Origin: Thermoanaerobaculia bacterium
GTDB lineage: Bacteria > Acidobacteriota > Thermoanaerobaculia > Multivoradales > Multivoraceae
Reading direction: 5' to 3'
NCBI GenBank assembly: GCA_022826745.1
Contig: JAJDUI010000008.1
Span: 455,283 to 519,282, forward strand
DNA length: 64,000 nt
The notes under the pieces were generated by a model. The model made no database searches and was not told the origin of the DNA. It was given only the letters and a program-made list of their open reading frames with translations. Both the position numbers and the translations under genes were made by a program. This document shows positions 15,187 to 28,032 of the stretch, piece by piece. Position 1 is the stretch's first letter; every line of letters begins with the position of its first letter.

Positions 15187-16344
15187 ATGGCCTCAGACAA
15201 CTACGGCCGCATCGACGGCTGGCGCGACGAGTTGACCGAATGGCGGCGTGACTTTCACCGGCACCCGGAACTCGCCTTCGAGGAGGAGCGGACGGCGCAG
15301 ATCGTGACGGAACGGCTGCGGTCGTTCGGCATCGAGGAGGTCCATCACGGCATCGCGAAGACCGGAGTCGTCGCCACGATCCGGGCCGGCAGTTCGGATC
15401 GCTCGGTGGCGCTGCGAGCCGACATGGACGCGCTGCCGATCCATGAACAGAACCAGTTCGGCCACTGCTCGACCGCGCCCGGAAAGATGCATGCCTGCGG
15501 GCATGACGGTCACACCGCCATGCTCCTGGGCGCGGCGCGCTACCTCGCGGAGACCCGGAACTTCGACGGCACGGTCCAGTGCATCTTCCAGCCGGCGGAG
15601 GAGAAGGACGGCGGCGCCGGGGTCATGGTGCGGGAAGGGCTGTTCGAGCGTTTCCCGGCCGACAAGGTCTTCGGCCTGCACAACTTCCCCGGCGTGCCGA
15701 CCGGTGCCTTCGCGACGAACAGCGGTCCCTTCATGGCCGCGATCGACCAGTTCGAGATCGAGATCCGGGGCCGCGGCACGCACGGCGCCTGGCCGCACAG
15801 CGGCATCGACCCGATCGTCGCCGCGTCCCAGGTCGTGCTCGGTCTCCAGACGCTGGTGTCCCGGAACGTCGATCCCCGACGCCGGGCCGTGGTGTCGGTG
15901 ACGATGAGCCACGCCGGCGAAGCCTTCAACGTGATCCCCGAGACCGCGTACCTGGCCGGGGGCGTACGCTCCTTCCTGCGCGAAGTGCAGGACACGCTGG
16001 AACTGGGCCTCGAGCGGGTCGTCCACGGCGTCTGCGCCGCCCACGGCGCCTCGGCCAAGGTCGACTACGAGCGCTACTACCCGGCGACGGTCAACGCGCC
16101 GCGGGAGACGGAGGAGATGACCGCCGCGGCCGTCAGCATGGGCTGGCGGGTCGACACGGAGATGGAGCCGCTGATGGGCTCCGACGACTTCGCGTTCCTG
16201 GCCGAGGAGCGGCCGGGGTCCTTCATGATGATCGGCAACGGCGACAGCGAGATGCTGCACACGCCGCGGTACGACTTCAACGACGAGCTGCTGACGATCG
16301 GCGCCAAGTACTGGGCGCGGCTGGCCGAAAGTCAACTTTCGTAG
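15187..16344 (+). CDS. M20-family metallo-amidohydrolase (hippurate/N-acyl amino acid hydrolase type)
   Basis: 385 residues, the normal length for the M20D/HipO-like family. These dinuclear metal enzymes hydrolyse N-acyl amino acids or related amides in the cytosol. Seen: RRDFHRHPELAFEE, the catalytic Asp region ALRADMDALPI, metal ligands in MHACGHDGHTAM (Cys104 and His106), the general-base pair QPAEE (138-139), His165 in VFGLHNFPGVPTG, and a lid-domain GRGTHGAWPHSGIDPI. Near the end is GSDDFAFLAEERPGSFMMIGNG, which completes the active site. All key residues look intact. The Cys ligand rather than Asp/His supports HipO-type over the ArgE/DapE-type M20 groups. The exact substrate cannot be set from sequence. 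No obvious operon partner. Confidence 0.88.
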   Translation: MASDNYGRIDGWRDELTEWRRDFHRHPELAFEEERTAQIVTERLRSFGIEEVHHGIAKTGVVATIRAGSSDRSVALRADMDALPIHEQNQFGHCSTAPGKMHACGHDGHTAMLLGAARYLAETRNFDGTVQCIFQPAEEKDGGAGVMVREGLFERFPADKVFGLHNFPGVPTGAFATNSGPFMAAIDQFEIEIRGRGTHGAWPHSGIDPIVAASQVVLGLQTLVSRNVDPRRRAVVSVTMSHAGEAFNVIPETAYLAGGVRSFLREVQDTLELGLERVVHGVCAAHGASAKVDYERYYPATVNAPRETEEMTAAAVSMGWRVDTEMEPLMGSDDFAFLAEERPGSFMMIGNGDSEMLHTPRYDFNDELLTIGAKYWARLAESQLS

Positions 16345-16409
16345 AGGCGCGCGGAAACAAAGCCGGCGGCCGGGGCGTATTCCCTCTTGAAGGCGGGCGG
16401 CGGCCGGCA

Positions 16410-16442
16410 GTCAGTTCGGCCCCCCGGGTCAGTTCGGCCCCC
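16410..16442 (+). repeat. Short direct repeat ahead of the efflux operon
   Basis: GTCAGTTCGGCCCCC occurs at 16410-16424 and again at 16428-16442, a period of 18 bases. It lies in the ~200-bp region between the M20 gene and the RND operon and could be a regulator half-site pair, but no known operator is recognised. Confidence 0.35.
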
Positions 16443-16552
16443 GTTCAACGGGTACTCCCTCCAAGAGTGACGAGCATTCCCTCGAAGTACGCCGACCGCC
16501 GCCTGCCGTGCCCCACAACGGCCCCAAAATGACGACTAGCGGATTCCAACCG

Positions 16553-17725
16553 ATGAACATGAGTTCGATTCACCCGACGAAGACTCCCCTTGCGGCGTCT
16601 GCGTCTTTCCTTCTTCTTGCCTGCGTGCTGCCGCTCCTGGCGGGTTGCGCCGTGGGCAGCGGCATGGCGGGCGAACCGCCCGCCGCCGGCGATGCGGCGG
16701 TGGCCGACGACGATGCGATTCCCGTCGCGGCGCTGCCCCTCTTCCGCGGCCGGATCGAGTCCGTGCTGCGTTTCTCGACGAACCTCGAAGCCGAGAACGT
16801 CGTCGACGTGCTGGCCGAGGCCGAGCGCCACGTGACGAACCTCCTCGTCGAGGAGGGCGATACCGTCCGCGCCGGCCAGACCATGCTGCTGCTCGAGGAC
16901 GAGGCGCAGCGCACGGCGCTCAGGCGGGTCGAGAGCCAGCTCGAGCGCTCCCGCCTGGAGTACGAGCGCCAGAGGCGCCTCTTCGAGCAGGACCTGATCA
17001 GCGAGCAGGCATACAACCAGGCACGCTACGACCTGGAGCAGCTCGAGCTCGCGCTCGAGGACGCCGAGCGGGAACTGGGCTACGCGACGGTCCAGGCGCC
17101 GATCTCCGGCGTCGTCACCGAGCGGCTCGTCAACGTGGGCGACCACGTCGAGACCCACGCCAGGCTGTTCCAGATCGTCGACTTCGACTCGATCGTCGCC
17201 CGGGTCTTCGTGCCCGAGCGGCAGTTGTCGGGCCTGTTCGTCGGCCAGCCGGCTCGCGTGCTGGCCCAGTCGCTCACGGGTTCGCGGGAGGCCGCGATCG
17301 AGCGCATCTCGCCCGTCGTCGATCCCCAGAGCGGCACGGTCAAGGTCACGCTCGGCATCCCGGGCAACCAGGGCCTGCTCCCGGGCATGTACGTCGAGGT
17401 CGACCTGGTGGCCGCCGCCCTGGAGGACACGTTGCTGGCGCCGAAGCGGGCGCTGGTCTACGACCAGGAGCAGGTCTTCGTGTTCCGGGTCGCGCAGGAC
17501 GACGACGGTCCACGCGCCGAGCGGCTGCTGGTCCGGGTGCTCATCGAGAGCGAGGACGTCGTCCACCTGGAAGGCGACCTGACGGACGGCGAGCGGCTGA
17601 TCGTGGCCGGCCAGGCCGGACTGAAGGACGGCGCGCGGATCCGGTTGCTCGACCCGACGGAAGCCCTCGGCTCGGTGGCGGACCTGGGCGCGGCCTCGGC
17701 CCCGACCTACCAGCCCGCGAGCTGA
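16553..17725 (+). CDS. RND efflux periplasmic adaptor (membrane fusion protein), lipoprotein
   Basis: About 390 residues. ATG 16553 was chosen because it gives a normal signal length with lipobox LLAGC (Cys ~32); GTG 16508, ATG 16529 and ATG 16559 are in-frame alternatives and none has a clear ribosome site. The order of parts is the HlyD/AcrA standard: a biotinyl-lipoyl half with AERHVTNLLVEEGDTVRAGQ, a coiled-coil hairpin (residues ~95-145, QRTALRRVESQLERSRLEYERQ and the return helix), the second lipoyl half ATVQAPISGVVTERLVNVGDHV, then beta-barrel and membrane-proximal domains. It links inner-membrane RND permeases to an outer-membrane channel. It is the first gene of an operon with two permeases 31 bp downstream; no outer-membrane factor gene is present. 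Confidence 0.85.
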   Translation: MNMSSIHPTKTPLAASASFLLLACVLPLLAGCAVGSGMAGEPPAAGDAAVADDDAIPVAALPLFRGRIESVLRFSTNLEAENVVDVLAEAERHVTNLLVEEGDTVRAGQTMLLLEDEAQRTALRRVESQLERSRLEYERQRRLFEQDLISEQAYNQARYDLEQLELALEDAERELGYATVQAPISGVVTERLVNVGDHVETHARLFQIVDFDSIVARVFVPERQLSGLFVGQPARVLAQSLTGSREAAIERISPVVDPQSGTVKVTLGIPGNQGLLPGMYVEVDLVAAALEDTLLAPKRALVYDQEQVFVFRVAQDDDGPRAERLLVRVLIESEDVVHLEGDLTDGERLIVAGQAGLKDGARIRLLDPTEALGSVADLGAASAPTYQPAS

Positions 17726-17756
17726 CCGCTAACACGCAGAGAGACGGGAGCGCCGC

Positions 17757-21322
<3,566 letters not shown>

Positions 21323-21326
<4 letters not shown>

Positions 21327-24300
21327 TCCCCGGCGGTCTCGGCAGGTCTCTGCCCCGTCTTTCCCTGGAGCGCCGCGTCGGCGTCCTCGTGGTCGTCGGC
21401 GCGGTCCTGGTCATGGGGCTGGTCGCGGCCCTGTCGCTGCCGATCGAACTGATCCCCTCCGGCTACAGCTCGCCCTTCCTGCGGGTGACCGTGCCGTGGC
21501 GCGACGCGCCGCCCCAGGAAGTGCTGGACAAGGTCACGATCCCGCTGGAAGAGGAGCTGGCAACGATCCGCGGCCTGGAAAACCAGTACTCGTTCTGCGC
21601 CGTCGGTTTCAGCCAGGTGTTCCTGAGCTTCGCGCACGGGACGGACATGGACGTCGCCTACCGCGAGGTCCGGGACCGGATCGAGCGCGCCCGGGCGCGC
21701 CTGCCGGAGGACGTTCAGCAGGTCTTCATCCGCAAGGACGACGACACCGGGATGCCGGTGGCGATGGTCGGCGTCCTCGTCGACGAGGGGACGGCCGACA
21801 CGTACAACCTGATCCAGAACGAGGTCATCCTGAAGCTGGAGCGGCTGCCCGGCGTGGCCTCGGTCGACGCCCAGGGCCTGATGGAGCGGGAAGTGCTGAT
21901 CGAGCTCGACCGGCAGCGGGTCGAGGCGGCAGGCCTCAACATCTTCGAGATCGCCCAGGATCTGCAGTCGGACTACTTCACCCTGGCGTCGGGCAACGTC
22001 CGCGCCGGCGACCGCAAGCTGCTCCTGCGGTCGGTGGCGAGGTATCCGGCGCCCCAGAACGTCCGGGACATGTTGATCACCGACACGGTGCGACTGGGCG
22101 ACATTGCATCCGTGAGCTACGACGTGCCCGACGACGAGTTCCGGGTGCGGGTGAACGGGCTGCCCGCGTACGCGATCAGGGTGCAGAAGGAAGGCGAGGC
22201 GAACGCGCTGGACGTGGCCCGCGAGGTCGAACGCGTGGTGGAGGAACTGGCGGCGAATCCGCGCCTTGGGGCAATCGAGGCGGACGTGATCATGAGCTCG
22301 GGCGAGATCATCCGCGACTCGATGGGAGTGCTCCTGTCGAGCGGCCGGATCGGGGCGATCTTCGCAGTGATCGTGCTCTTCTTCTTCCTCCGCCGGCTGC
22401 GGATGAGCCTGATCATCGCCTTCTCGATCCCGCTCTCAATGGTCGTGGCGGTGGTCGCGATGTACTTCTTCGGCGAGACCTTCAACGTGATCTCGCTGCT
22501 CGGGCTCATGATCTCGGTCGGGCTCCTGGTCGACAACTCGGTCGTGGTGGCCGAGAACATCCACCGCCTGCACCAGAGCGGCGTGGCGCGCCGCCAGGCG
22601 GCGCTGCAGGGGGCCGGGGAGATCGCGCTGGCGATCACCACCGCCACCCTGACCACCGTGATCGTCTTCCTGCCGGTTTCGCTGGTGGACGGTCAGGGTC
22701 AGTTCATGCTGCTGCGGCTCGTGATCCCGATCACCGTCTCCCTGCTCGCTTCCCTCGTGGTGGCGCTGGTCGTCGTTCCGCTGGCGGTCTACGTCACGTT
22801 GCCGTCGCGGGCGTCAGGGGAGACGGGCGCGTTGCGCCATGCCCGCAACGCTTCGAACGTCGTCCTGCGGGGGGCCTACGAGGCGACCTTCGGCCTCCTG
22901 AATCGCCTCTACAGGGGCATGCTGGCCTACGGGCTGCGCCGTCGGCTCGACGTCGTCCTCCTCCTCGTGGCGGCGATGGCGCTGACCCAGGTCGCCGCCA
23001 GCGGCCGGCTCGAGGTCGTTGCCATGTCGGAGGACGACCAGGCGTTCTTCAACGTCGAGGTGCGGTTGCCGCGCAACATGTCGTTCGACGAGACGATCGA
23101 GTACTTCGCGCGCGCCGAAGAGAAGATCGACGGCCTGCGCGACGAACTCGGCCTCGAGTACCTCGTCTTCTTCCACGAGCGCACCTGGGGCCAGATCCAG
23201 GGGATCATGGCGACCGGCGCCGACCTCAAGATGCGCGAGGTCACGGAGCGGGTGATCGACCTGATGCCCGAGATACCCGGCGTGCGCTTCCATACGGGCT
23301 TCGCTTCGGAGCAGGAGACGACCGACAAGGCGCTCGAGACGCTGACCCTCTTCGGCGAGGACGCCGAGGTCCTGGAAGAGGTGGCGACCGGCGTCGAGGA
23401 CCGGCTGGCCCGCGTCCCGGGCGTGCTGGCGGTCAAGAAGTCGGCGGACGAGGCCCCGAACGAGCTCGCGCTGGTCCTGGACAGGGACCTGGCCATGCGG
23501 CAGCAGGTCAACCCGCAAACACTGGCGGTGATGGTCGGCTATGCGCTGCGCGGCCAGGCGCTGCCGCGGATCTACTACGGCGGCCGCGACATCCCCGTAC
23601 GCATTCGCTTCGAGGAGGAGGACCGCCAGAGCCTCGCCGAACTCCGTGACTTCTCGGTGCCCGCCGAAAGCGGCGAGGCGCTCGCCATCGGGACCCTCGT
23701 CGATGTGCGCCAGCAGCCGTCCGCCACCCGGATTTCGCGCCGCGACAAGCAGACCGCGCGGCGGATCACGGTCGAACTCGAAGAGGGCCGGGAGAGCGAG
23801 ACGCGGCGGGCGGTGCGCGCCGTCGCCGCGCAGACCGATCTGCCCGAAGGCGTGGCCTGGGCGCGGCTGGTGCGCAACGTGGCCGCCGAGGAGACCCGGA
23901 ACCTCATGATCGCGGCGCTGATGTCGATCGCCTTCGTCTACCTGCTGATGGGCTTCCTGTTCGAGAGTTTCGTGCTGCCGGTGGCGATTCTGGTCACGAT
24001 TCCGCTCGCCAGCATGGGAGTCACCTGGATCCACCTGATCGCCGGCCGCGACCTCGACTTCCTGGGCCTGGTGGGGCTCATCATCCTGATCGGGGTCGTC
24101 GTCAACAACGGGATCGTGCTCCTCGACTCGGTGAACCGGCTGCGGGCCGGGGGCATGGAACGGGCCGAGGCACTCCTGGAGGCCGCCAACCGGCGCTTCC
24201 GGCCGATCATGATGACCGCGCTGACCACGATCGGCGGCATGGTGCCGCTGCTGTTCGGCCAGCCGACCCAGATGGGCCTGAGCTACAAGAGCTTCGCGTT

Positions 24301-24460
24301 GACGCTGATCGGCGGTATGGCCGCGGCGACCCTGCTGACCCTGCTCGCAGTGCCCGTGTTCTACACCCTGATCGAGGACGGCCGGGCCTGGGTGGGGCGG
24401 ACGCTTGCCGGCGCTCTCGTCCCGAGACGGAAGGCACCGGTCGGTTCCCCCGGCGCGTAG
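21323..24460 (+). CDS. RND-family efflux permease B
   Basis: 1045 residues, the usual length. It starts at ATG 21323 inside the stop of permease A, so translation is coupled. Seen: porter domain PPQEVLDKVTIPLEEELATI, TM4 SVGLLVDNSVVVAENIHR (first relay Asp kept, second replaced by Asn), and C-terminal GVVVNNGIVLLDSVNRLRAGG with the closing LLTLLAVPVFYTLIED. It is clearly different in sequence from permease A, so the pair resembles heteromeric two-permease systems such as MdtBC/MuxBC, in which both subunits enter a trimer. The likely role is proton-driven export of a drug-like or lipid-like compound; the substrate is unknown. Confidence 0.88.
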
Positions 24461-24470
24461 AGGCAGTGTC

Positions 24471-24495
24471 GGTGCGCCGGCCCTCTGGCCGGCAT
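24471..24495. repeat. REP-like GC palindrome copy
   Basis: GGTGCGCCGGCCCTCTGGCC continues into GGCAT. GCCGGCC and GGCCGGC form the stem around a CTCT loop. The complementary sequence of 40901-40924 is identical to 24472-24495 over 24 bases. It lies 10 bp after the stop of permease B. Confidence 0.6.
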
Positions 24496-24726
24496 CCGGT
24501 GTCGTGAAGATCCATTCGATTGGACGATCTGGCGAGATTCTGGCGAGAAATCCGCGAGAACTTCGGCATAGCTGCAACGCTGTTATAGTCCGTCTCCGCA
24601 AGACGACAGGTAGCTCTCTCCGGTCAGGGCAGCCGGGGTTCGGATGGTCCCGAAGGGCATCCGAAGCTCTTTGTTCATTCCGATTCCTCCGGCCTGGCCG
24701 CCCCGGGGAGTCAGATGAACCCTCAC

Positions 24727-24752
24727 CCTTAGTGGCTGGCCAGCCACTAAGG
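24727..24752. repeat. 26-bp perfect palindrome just upstream of a ribosome site
   Basis: CCTTAGTGGCTGG followed directly by its exact reverse complement, with no loop. It ends 3 bases before the AGGAGG-like site of the TonB receptor gene. It may be an operator for a dimeric regulator, or a hairpin that affects initiation; the AAGG at its right end abuts the ribosome site. Confidence 0.6.
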
Positions 24753-24769
24753 ACAAGGAGGATCGGCTC

Positions 24770-27700
24770 ATGAAACGTACCCTGGCTCTCCTCGGAACCC
24801 TTGTTCTCTTCGGCCTGGCGCCGCCTGCCGCGGCGGACAGTCCCGAAACCGGGATCGTCCTTGGCAGGACTGTGGACACGAACGGAGACCCCATGCCAGG
24901 GGTCACGGTGACGATCGTCGGCGACCGCGGCGAGAAGGTCGCGATCACCGGCGCCGAGGGCGGTTACCGTTTCGCTCTGCTGACGCCGGGGAGCTACACC
25001 GTCCGAGGGACGCTCGACAACTACGGCTCGGCCGAGACGAGTGTCAACGTGACGCCGGGCGCCCGTTCCGAGATCGTGTTGACCATGGCCCTCCAGGCGG
25101 CGGGCGAGATCACGGTCACGGCTGAGACGCCGCTGATCAACAAGTTCGAGGTCACCTCCGCCGGCTCGATTTCGTCGAACGTCGCGTCGAACGTCGTCGG
25201 CGTGAACTCGAACTACTTCTCCAACCTCCAGTTGATGCCGGGAGTCGTCTCGGACGGCGACCTGGCCGACGAGTATCCGGGCGTCAACGGCTCCCGGTGG
25301 CAGGAGGGCGCCGTCTTCGTGGACGGCGTGGACACGACCTATACGCGCCGCGGCGGGTCGCGGATGTTCCTGCCTCAGGTCGGGGTCAATGAAACCTCGT
25401 TGCAGTCGACCACGGGCAGCGCCGAGTACGGTCGGGCCACCGGCGGAGTCGTCAACGTGATCACCAAATCCGGCACGAACGTCATTCACGGTGAAGGCAT
25501 GGTCTTCCGGCAGCAGGGGAGCTGGGTGTCCGAGTACCAGGATCATCCCGAACTGGCGGAGCGCCAGGGCTGCAGGTACCGCGCCGTGGTCAACCCACAG
25601 AACGTCCCGTTCGCTCCTTCCTGCAAGCCGGACTTCTTCAAGCGGGACGAGATGGAGAAGGACAACGCCGCCACCAACGTCCAGGCCTTCTTCGGTGGCC
25701 CGCTGGTGAGGAACAAGCTGTGGTTCGCGGCGTCGGTCGCGGAAACGAACAGCTTCCAGACTCAAGAGCTGTTCAGCGGCGACATCGTGGACAACAGCGT
25801 CTACGTCCGGGGTCGTCTGTTGAAGTTCGACTACCAGCCCAACGCGTCGAACAGCCTGCAGTTGAACTACAACGCCTCGCCGCTCGACGTCACTTTCGTA
25901 CTGGGCGACTTTCCGGCGGACCGCTACAGTGCCACGCCGCACGAGTTCGGCGGTGAGCTGATTACCGGAAGCTGGAACTGGAGCGCGAGCCAGGACGTCT
26001 TCATGGAGTTCAAGCTCTCCGCCCACGACTCCAGCGAGCACAAGCGGCTGAATGCCGGCACGGGCTTCGACTTCGAATCCGCTCTGGCGGAGAAACAGCA
26101 GGACCCGAGGTATCCGGCGAACAACCTGGGCCCCCACAGTCCGGGCAACAACGTCCATGGTTACATCGGCTACCGGGGAGGCGAGTGGCATCTGTTCAAT
26201 GGCTGGCTCCTGGACAACGGTTTCGGCCTGAACGACTATCCGCGGGATCAGGCCAACGTCAGGATGACGTGGTTCGCGAGCGAGAGCCACGAGGCACTGT
26301 TCGGCCTCGACTGGCAGGAGGTCGGTTGGGAGCAGGACCTGCAGCGGAACAACGTCTACTTCGGACGGGAGTTCAACCCCGCCACCCGCACCGGCTTCGA
26401 TGACTGCGGACTGATCAACTGGCCGACGACGACCTACTACTGTCACTACGAGGACTACAACCCGCCTGATCTCGAAGGAGCGGAACGCCTGCGCGGCACC
26501 CGTTCCTCGAACTTCGCCGCCTTCGCGCGTGACCGGTTCACGGCCGGGGATCACTGGAGCTTCAACCTCGGTTTGCGGTGGGAGAACCAGATCCACAAGA
26601 ACGACGTGCGGCGAACGGTCGTCGACTCGCAGAGCCTCTCACCGAGGCTGCTCGCGTCCTACGACATCAAGCGCGACGGCAGGATGGTGGTCCACTTCAA
26701 CCTGGCCCGCGCCTACCAGCACCTGAACCAGGAACTGGTCAACAACTACCTCCTGGAGGGCTGGAACGGCACGAACGCCTACGACCGCATCGTCTACTGC
26801 GCGCCGATCGACGCCATCTACATCCAGGTCTGCAACGGTCCCGGGTACACCGGCTTGCTTGGCAAGCTGCGGCCGGGCGAGATGTACCGGCAGATCGACG
26901 CCGGGGCCATTCCCGCGGTGGACATCGAGCCGTACTACAAGGACGAGATCGACGTCGTCTACAGTTGGAATCTGGGAGCGCGGAGGCAGTGGTTCTTCCA
27001 GGCCAGCGCGATCCACTGGGAGTACAAGAACTCGATCGGGACCACCGAGCAGCGGTTGCCGAACGGCAACTACTTCCGGTTCACCGAGAACTACAAGGAC
27101 TACGAGCGCGTGCTCGGCGCCCTGGGCGTGGTCGACCCGGCAGTCATGGCCAACTTCGAGGAAGGCAAGCGCACCTACCAGTCACTGCAACTCCAGTTGA
27201 ACAAGGTGTTCCGCAACGGCTGGGCGTTGGGCAACAACTTCACCTACGCGGATGCCAAGGGGCACTACTGGGGCGGCCTCTTCGACAACACGAACTCGGA
27301 CTACGGCCGCAACCTGGATGTCGTCCTGAACGAGGGACACATCAGGAGCTGCGAAGGCCAGCAGTTGATCCGCAACGGCGGACAGCCCGTGATCGGCGCG
27401 GACGGTCAGGAACTGGTTCGGAAGTATCCGGTCGACTGCCAGGCGGCGCTCGGACCGTTCCTGGGCCAGCCCCTGTCGACGATCAACCGCTACGGCACGG
27501 TGCACGAGAACAACAAGTACATCTGGAACACGTGGGGCTTCAAGACCTGGCAGTTCGGACAGAGCGGCCAGGGCTTCGTCCTTGGCGGCTCCCTCCAGTG
27601 GCGGTCCGGCAAGCCGTGGCAGCGGGTCGAGGGAGCATCCCTCGGACAACCTTGCGACACGCAGTTCTGGGAACCGGGCTTCGAGCTCACCTGCGATCCC

Positions 27701-27979
27701 ACACAGTTCCTGGTCGACAGCGGCACGGGGCTCTATCTCGAACCGCGCGGCTCGCGCGACGCGTTCAACTCGACGTGGAGCGCGAACATGACCGTGATGT
27801 ACTTCTTCCCGCTCGGATGGAGGGAGGACTTCAACGGCTACGTGCGGGTCGACGCCACGAACATCACGGACAACCAGGAGCTGCTCCGGATCAACAACGG
27901 TGGGGAGGTCAGCGCCTCCCGTTACATCGGCTGGCAGCGCCCGCGTCGATTCGTGGCGACGGTCGGCCTGCGGTTCTAG
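24770..27979 (+). CDS. Oar-type TonB-dependent receptor with N-terminal carboxypeptidase-regulatory-like domain
   Basis: 1069 residues. Signal peptide 1-22 (ends PAAAD). Residues ~25-110 form a carboxypeptidase-regulatory-like Ig fold (GRTVDTNGDPMPGVTVTIVG...GSYTVRGTLDNYG). A plug domain follows (~125-240: EITVTAETPLINKFEVTS, GVVSDGDLADEYPGVNGSRW, EYGRATGGVVNVITKSGTN). The rest is a ~22-strand barrel ending RRFVATVGLRF, with C-terminal Phe. Such Oar/SusC-like receptors take up oligomers across the outer membrane and are strongly expanded in Acidobacteriota. No SusD-type partner is next to it. The closest neighbour is the convergent VWFA-protein array, 53 bp away tail to tail. An AAGGAGGA ribosome site supports the start. 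Confidence 0.88.
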   Translation: MKRTLALLGTLVLFGLAPPAAADSPETGIVLGRTVDTNGDPMPGVTVTIVGDRGEKVAITGAEGGYRFALLTPGSYTVRGTLDNYGSAETSVNVTPGARSEIVLTMALQAAGEITVTAETPLINKFEVTSAGSISSNVASNVVGVNSNYFSNLQLMPGVVSDGDLADEYPGVNGSRWQEGAVFVDGVDTTYTRRGGSRMFLPQVGVNETSLQSTTGSAEYGRATGGVVNVITKSGTNVIHGEGMVFRQQGSWVSEYQDHPELAERQGCRYRAVVNPQNVPFAPSCKPDFFKRDEMEKDNAATNVQAFFGGPLVRNKLWFAASVAETNSFQTQELFSGDIVDNSVYVRGRLLKFDYQPNASNSLQLNYNASPLDVTFVLGDFPADRYSATPHEFGGELITGSWNWSASQDVFMEFKLSAHDSSEHKRLNAGTGFDFESALAEKQQDPRYPANNLGPHSPGNNVHGYIGYRGGEWHLFNGWLLDNGFGLNDYPRDQANVRMTWFASESHEALFGLDWQEVGWEQDLQRNNVYFGREFNPATRTGFDDCGLINWPTTTYYCHYEDYNPPDLEGAERLRGTRSSNFAAFARDRFTAGDHWSFNLGLRWENQIHKNDVRRTVVDSQSLSPRLLASYDIKRDGRMVVHFNLARAYQHLNQELVNNYLLEGWNGTNAYDRIVYCAPIDAIYIQVCNGPGYTGLLGKLRPGEMYRQIDAGAIPAVDIEPYYKDEIDVVYSWNLGARRQWFFQASAIHWEYKNSIGTTEQRLPNGNYFRFTENYKDYERVLGALGVVDPAVMANFEEGKRTYQSLQLQLNKVFRNGWALGNNFTYADAKGHYWGGLFDNTNSDYGRNLDVVLNEGHIRSCEGQQLIRNGGQPVIGADGQELVRKYPVDCQAALGPFLGQPLSTINRYGTVHENNKYIWNTWGFKTWQFGQSGQGFVLGGSLQWRSGKPWQRVEGASLGQPCDTQFWEPGFELTCDPTQFLVDSGTGLYLEPRGSRDAFNSTWSANMTVMYFFPLGWREDFNGYVRVDATNITDNQELLRINNGGEVSASRYIGWQRPRRFVATVGLRF

Positions 27980-27992
27980 GTTGACGACAGGC

Positions 27993-28027
27993 GTCCGGTC
28001 GCGGCGCTTCCAGGCCCGCGACCGGAC
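27993..28027. terminator. Bidirectional hairpin between convergent genes
   Basis: GTCCGGTCGCGG (27993-28004) and CCGCGACCGGAC (28016-28027) form a perfect 12-bp stem with an 11-nt loop in the 53-bp gap between the TonB receptor stop (27979) and the VWFA gene stop (28033). There is no T-tract on either strand, so rho-independent termination is plausible but not certain. Confidence 0.55.
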
Positions 28028-28032
28028 TGCCG

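Larger units (their letters stand above)
24461..24769 (+). promoter_or_regulatory. Structured leader and probable promoter region of the large TonB receptor
   Basis: 309 bases without a gene. In order: a REP-like palindrome (24471-24495); a possible -10 hexamer TATAGT at 24584-24589 with only a weak TTCGGC -35 at 24562-24567; a hairpin TTCGGATG (24639-24646) pairing with CATCCGAA (24658-24665); a 26-bp perfect palindrome (24727-24752); and an AAGGAGGA ribosome site at ~24755-24762 before ATG 24770. If the promoter is right, the transcript has a ~170-nt leader with structure next to the ribosome site. No known riboswitch class is recognised. Confidence 0.4.

Noticed and set aside
22814..26596. 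Very long minus-strand reading frame (1260 codons) opposite the RND permease B and TonB receptor
   Set aside because: It is antisense to two well-supported genes, spans their intergenic region, and its product lacks any domain logic; it results from high GC3 content.
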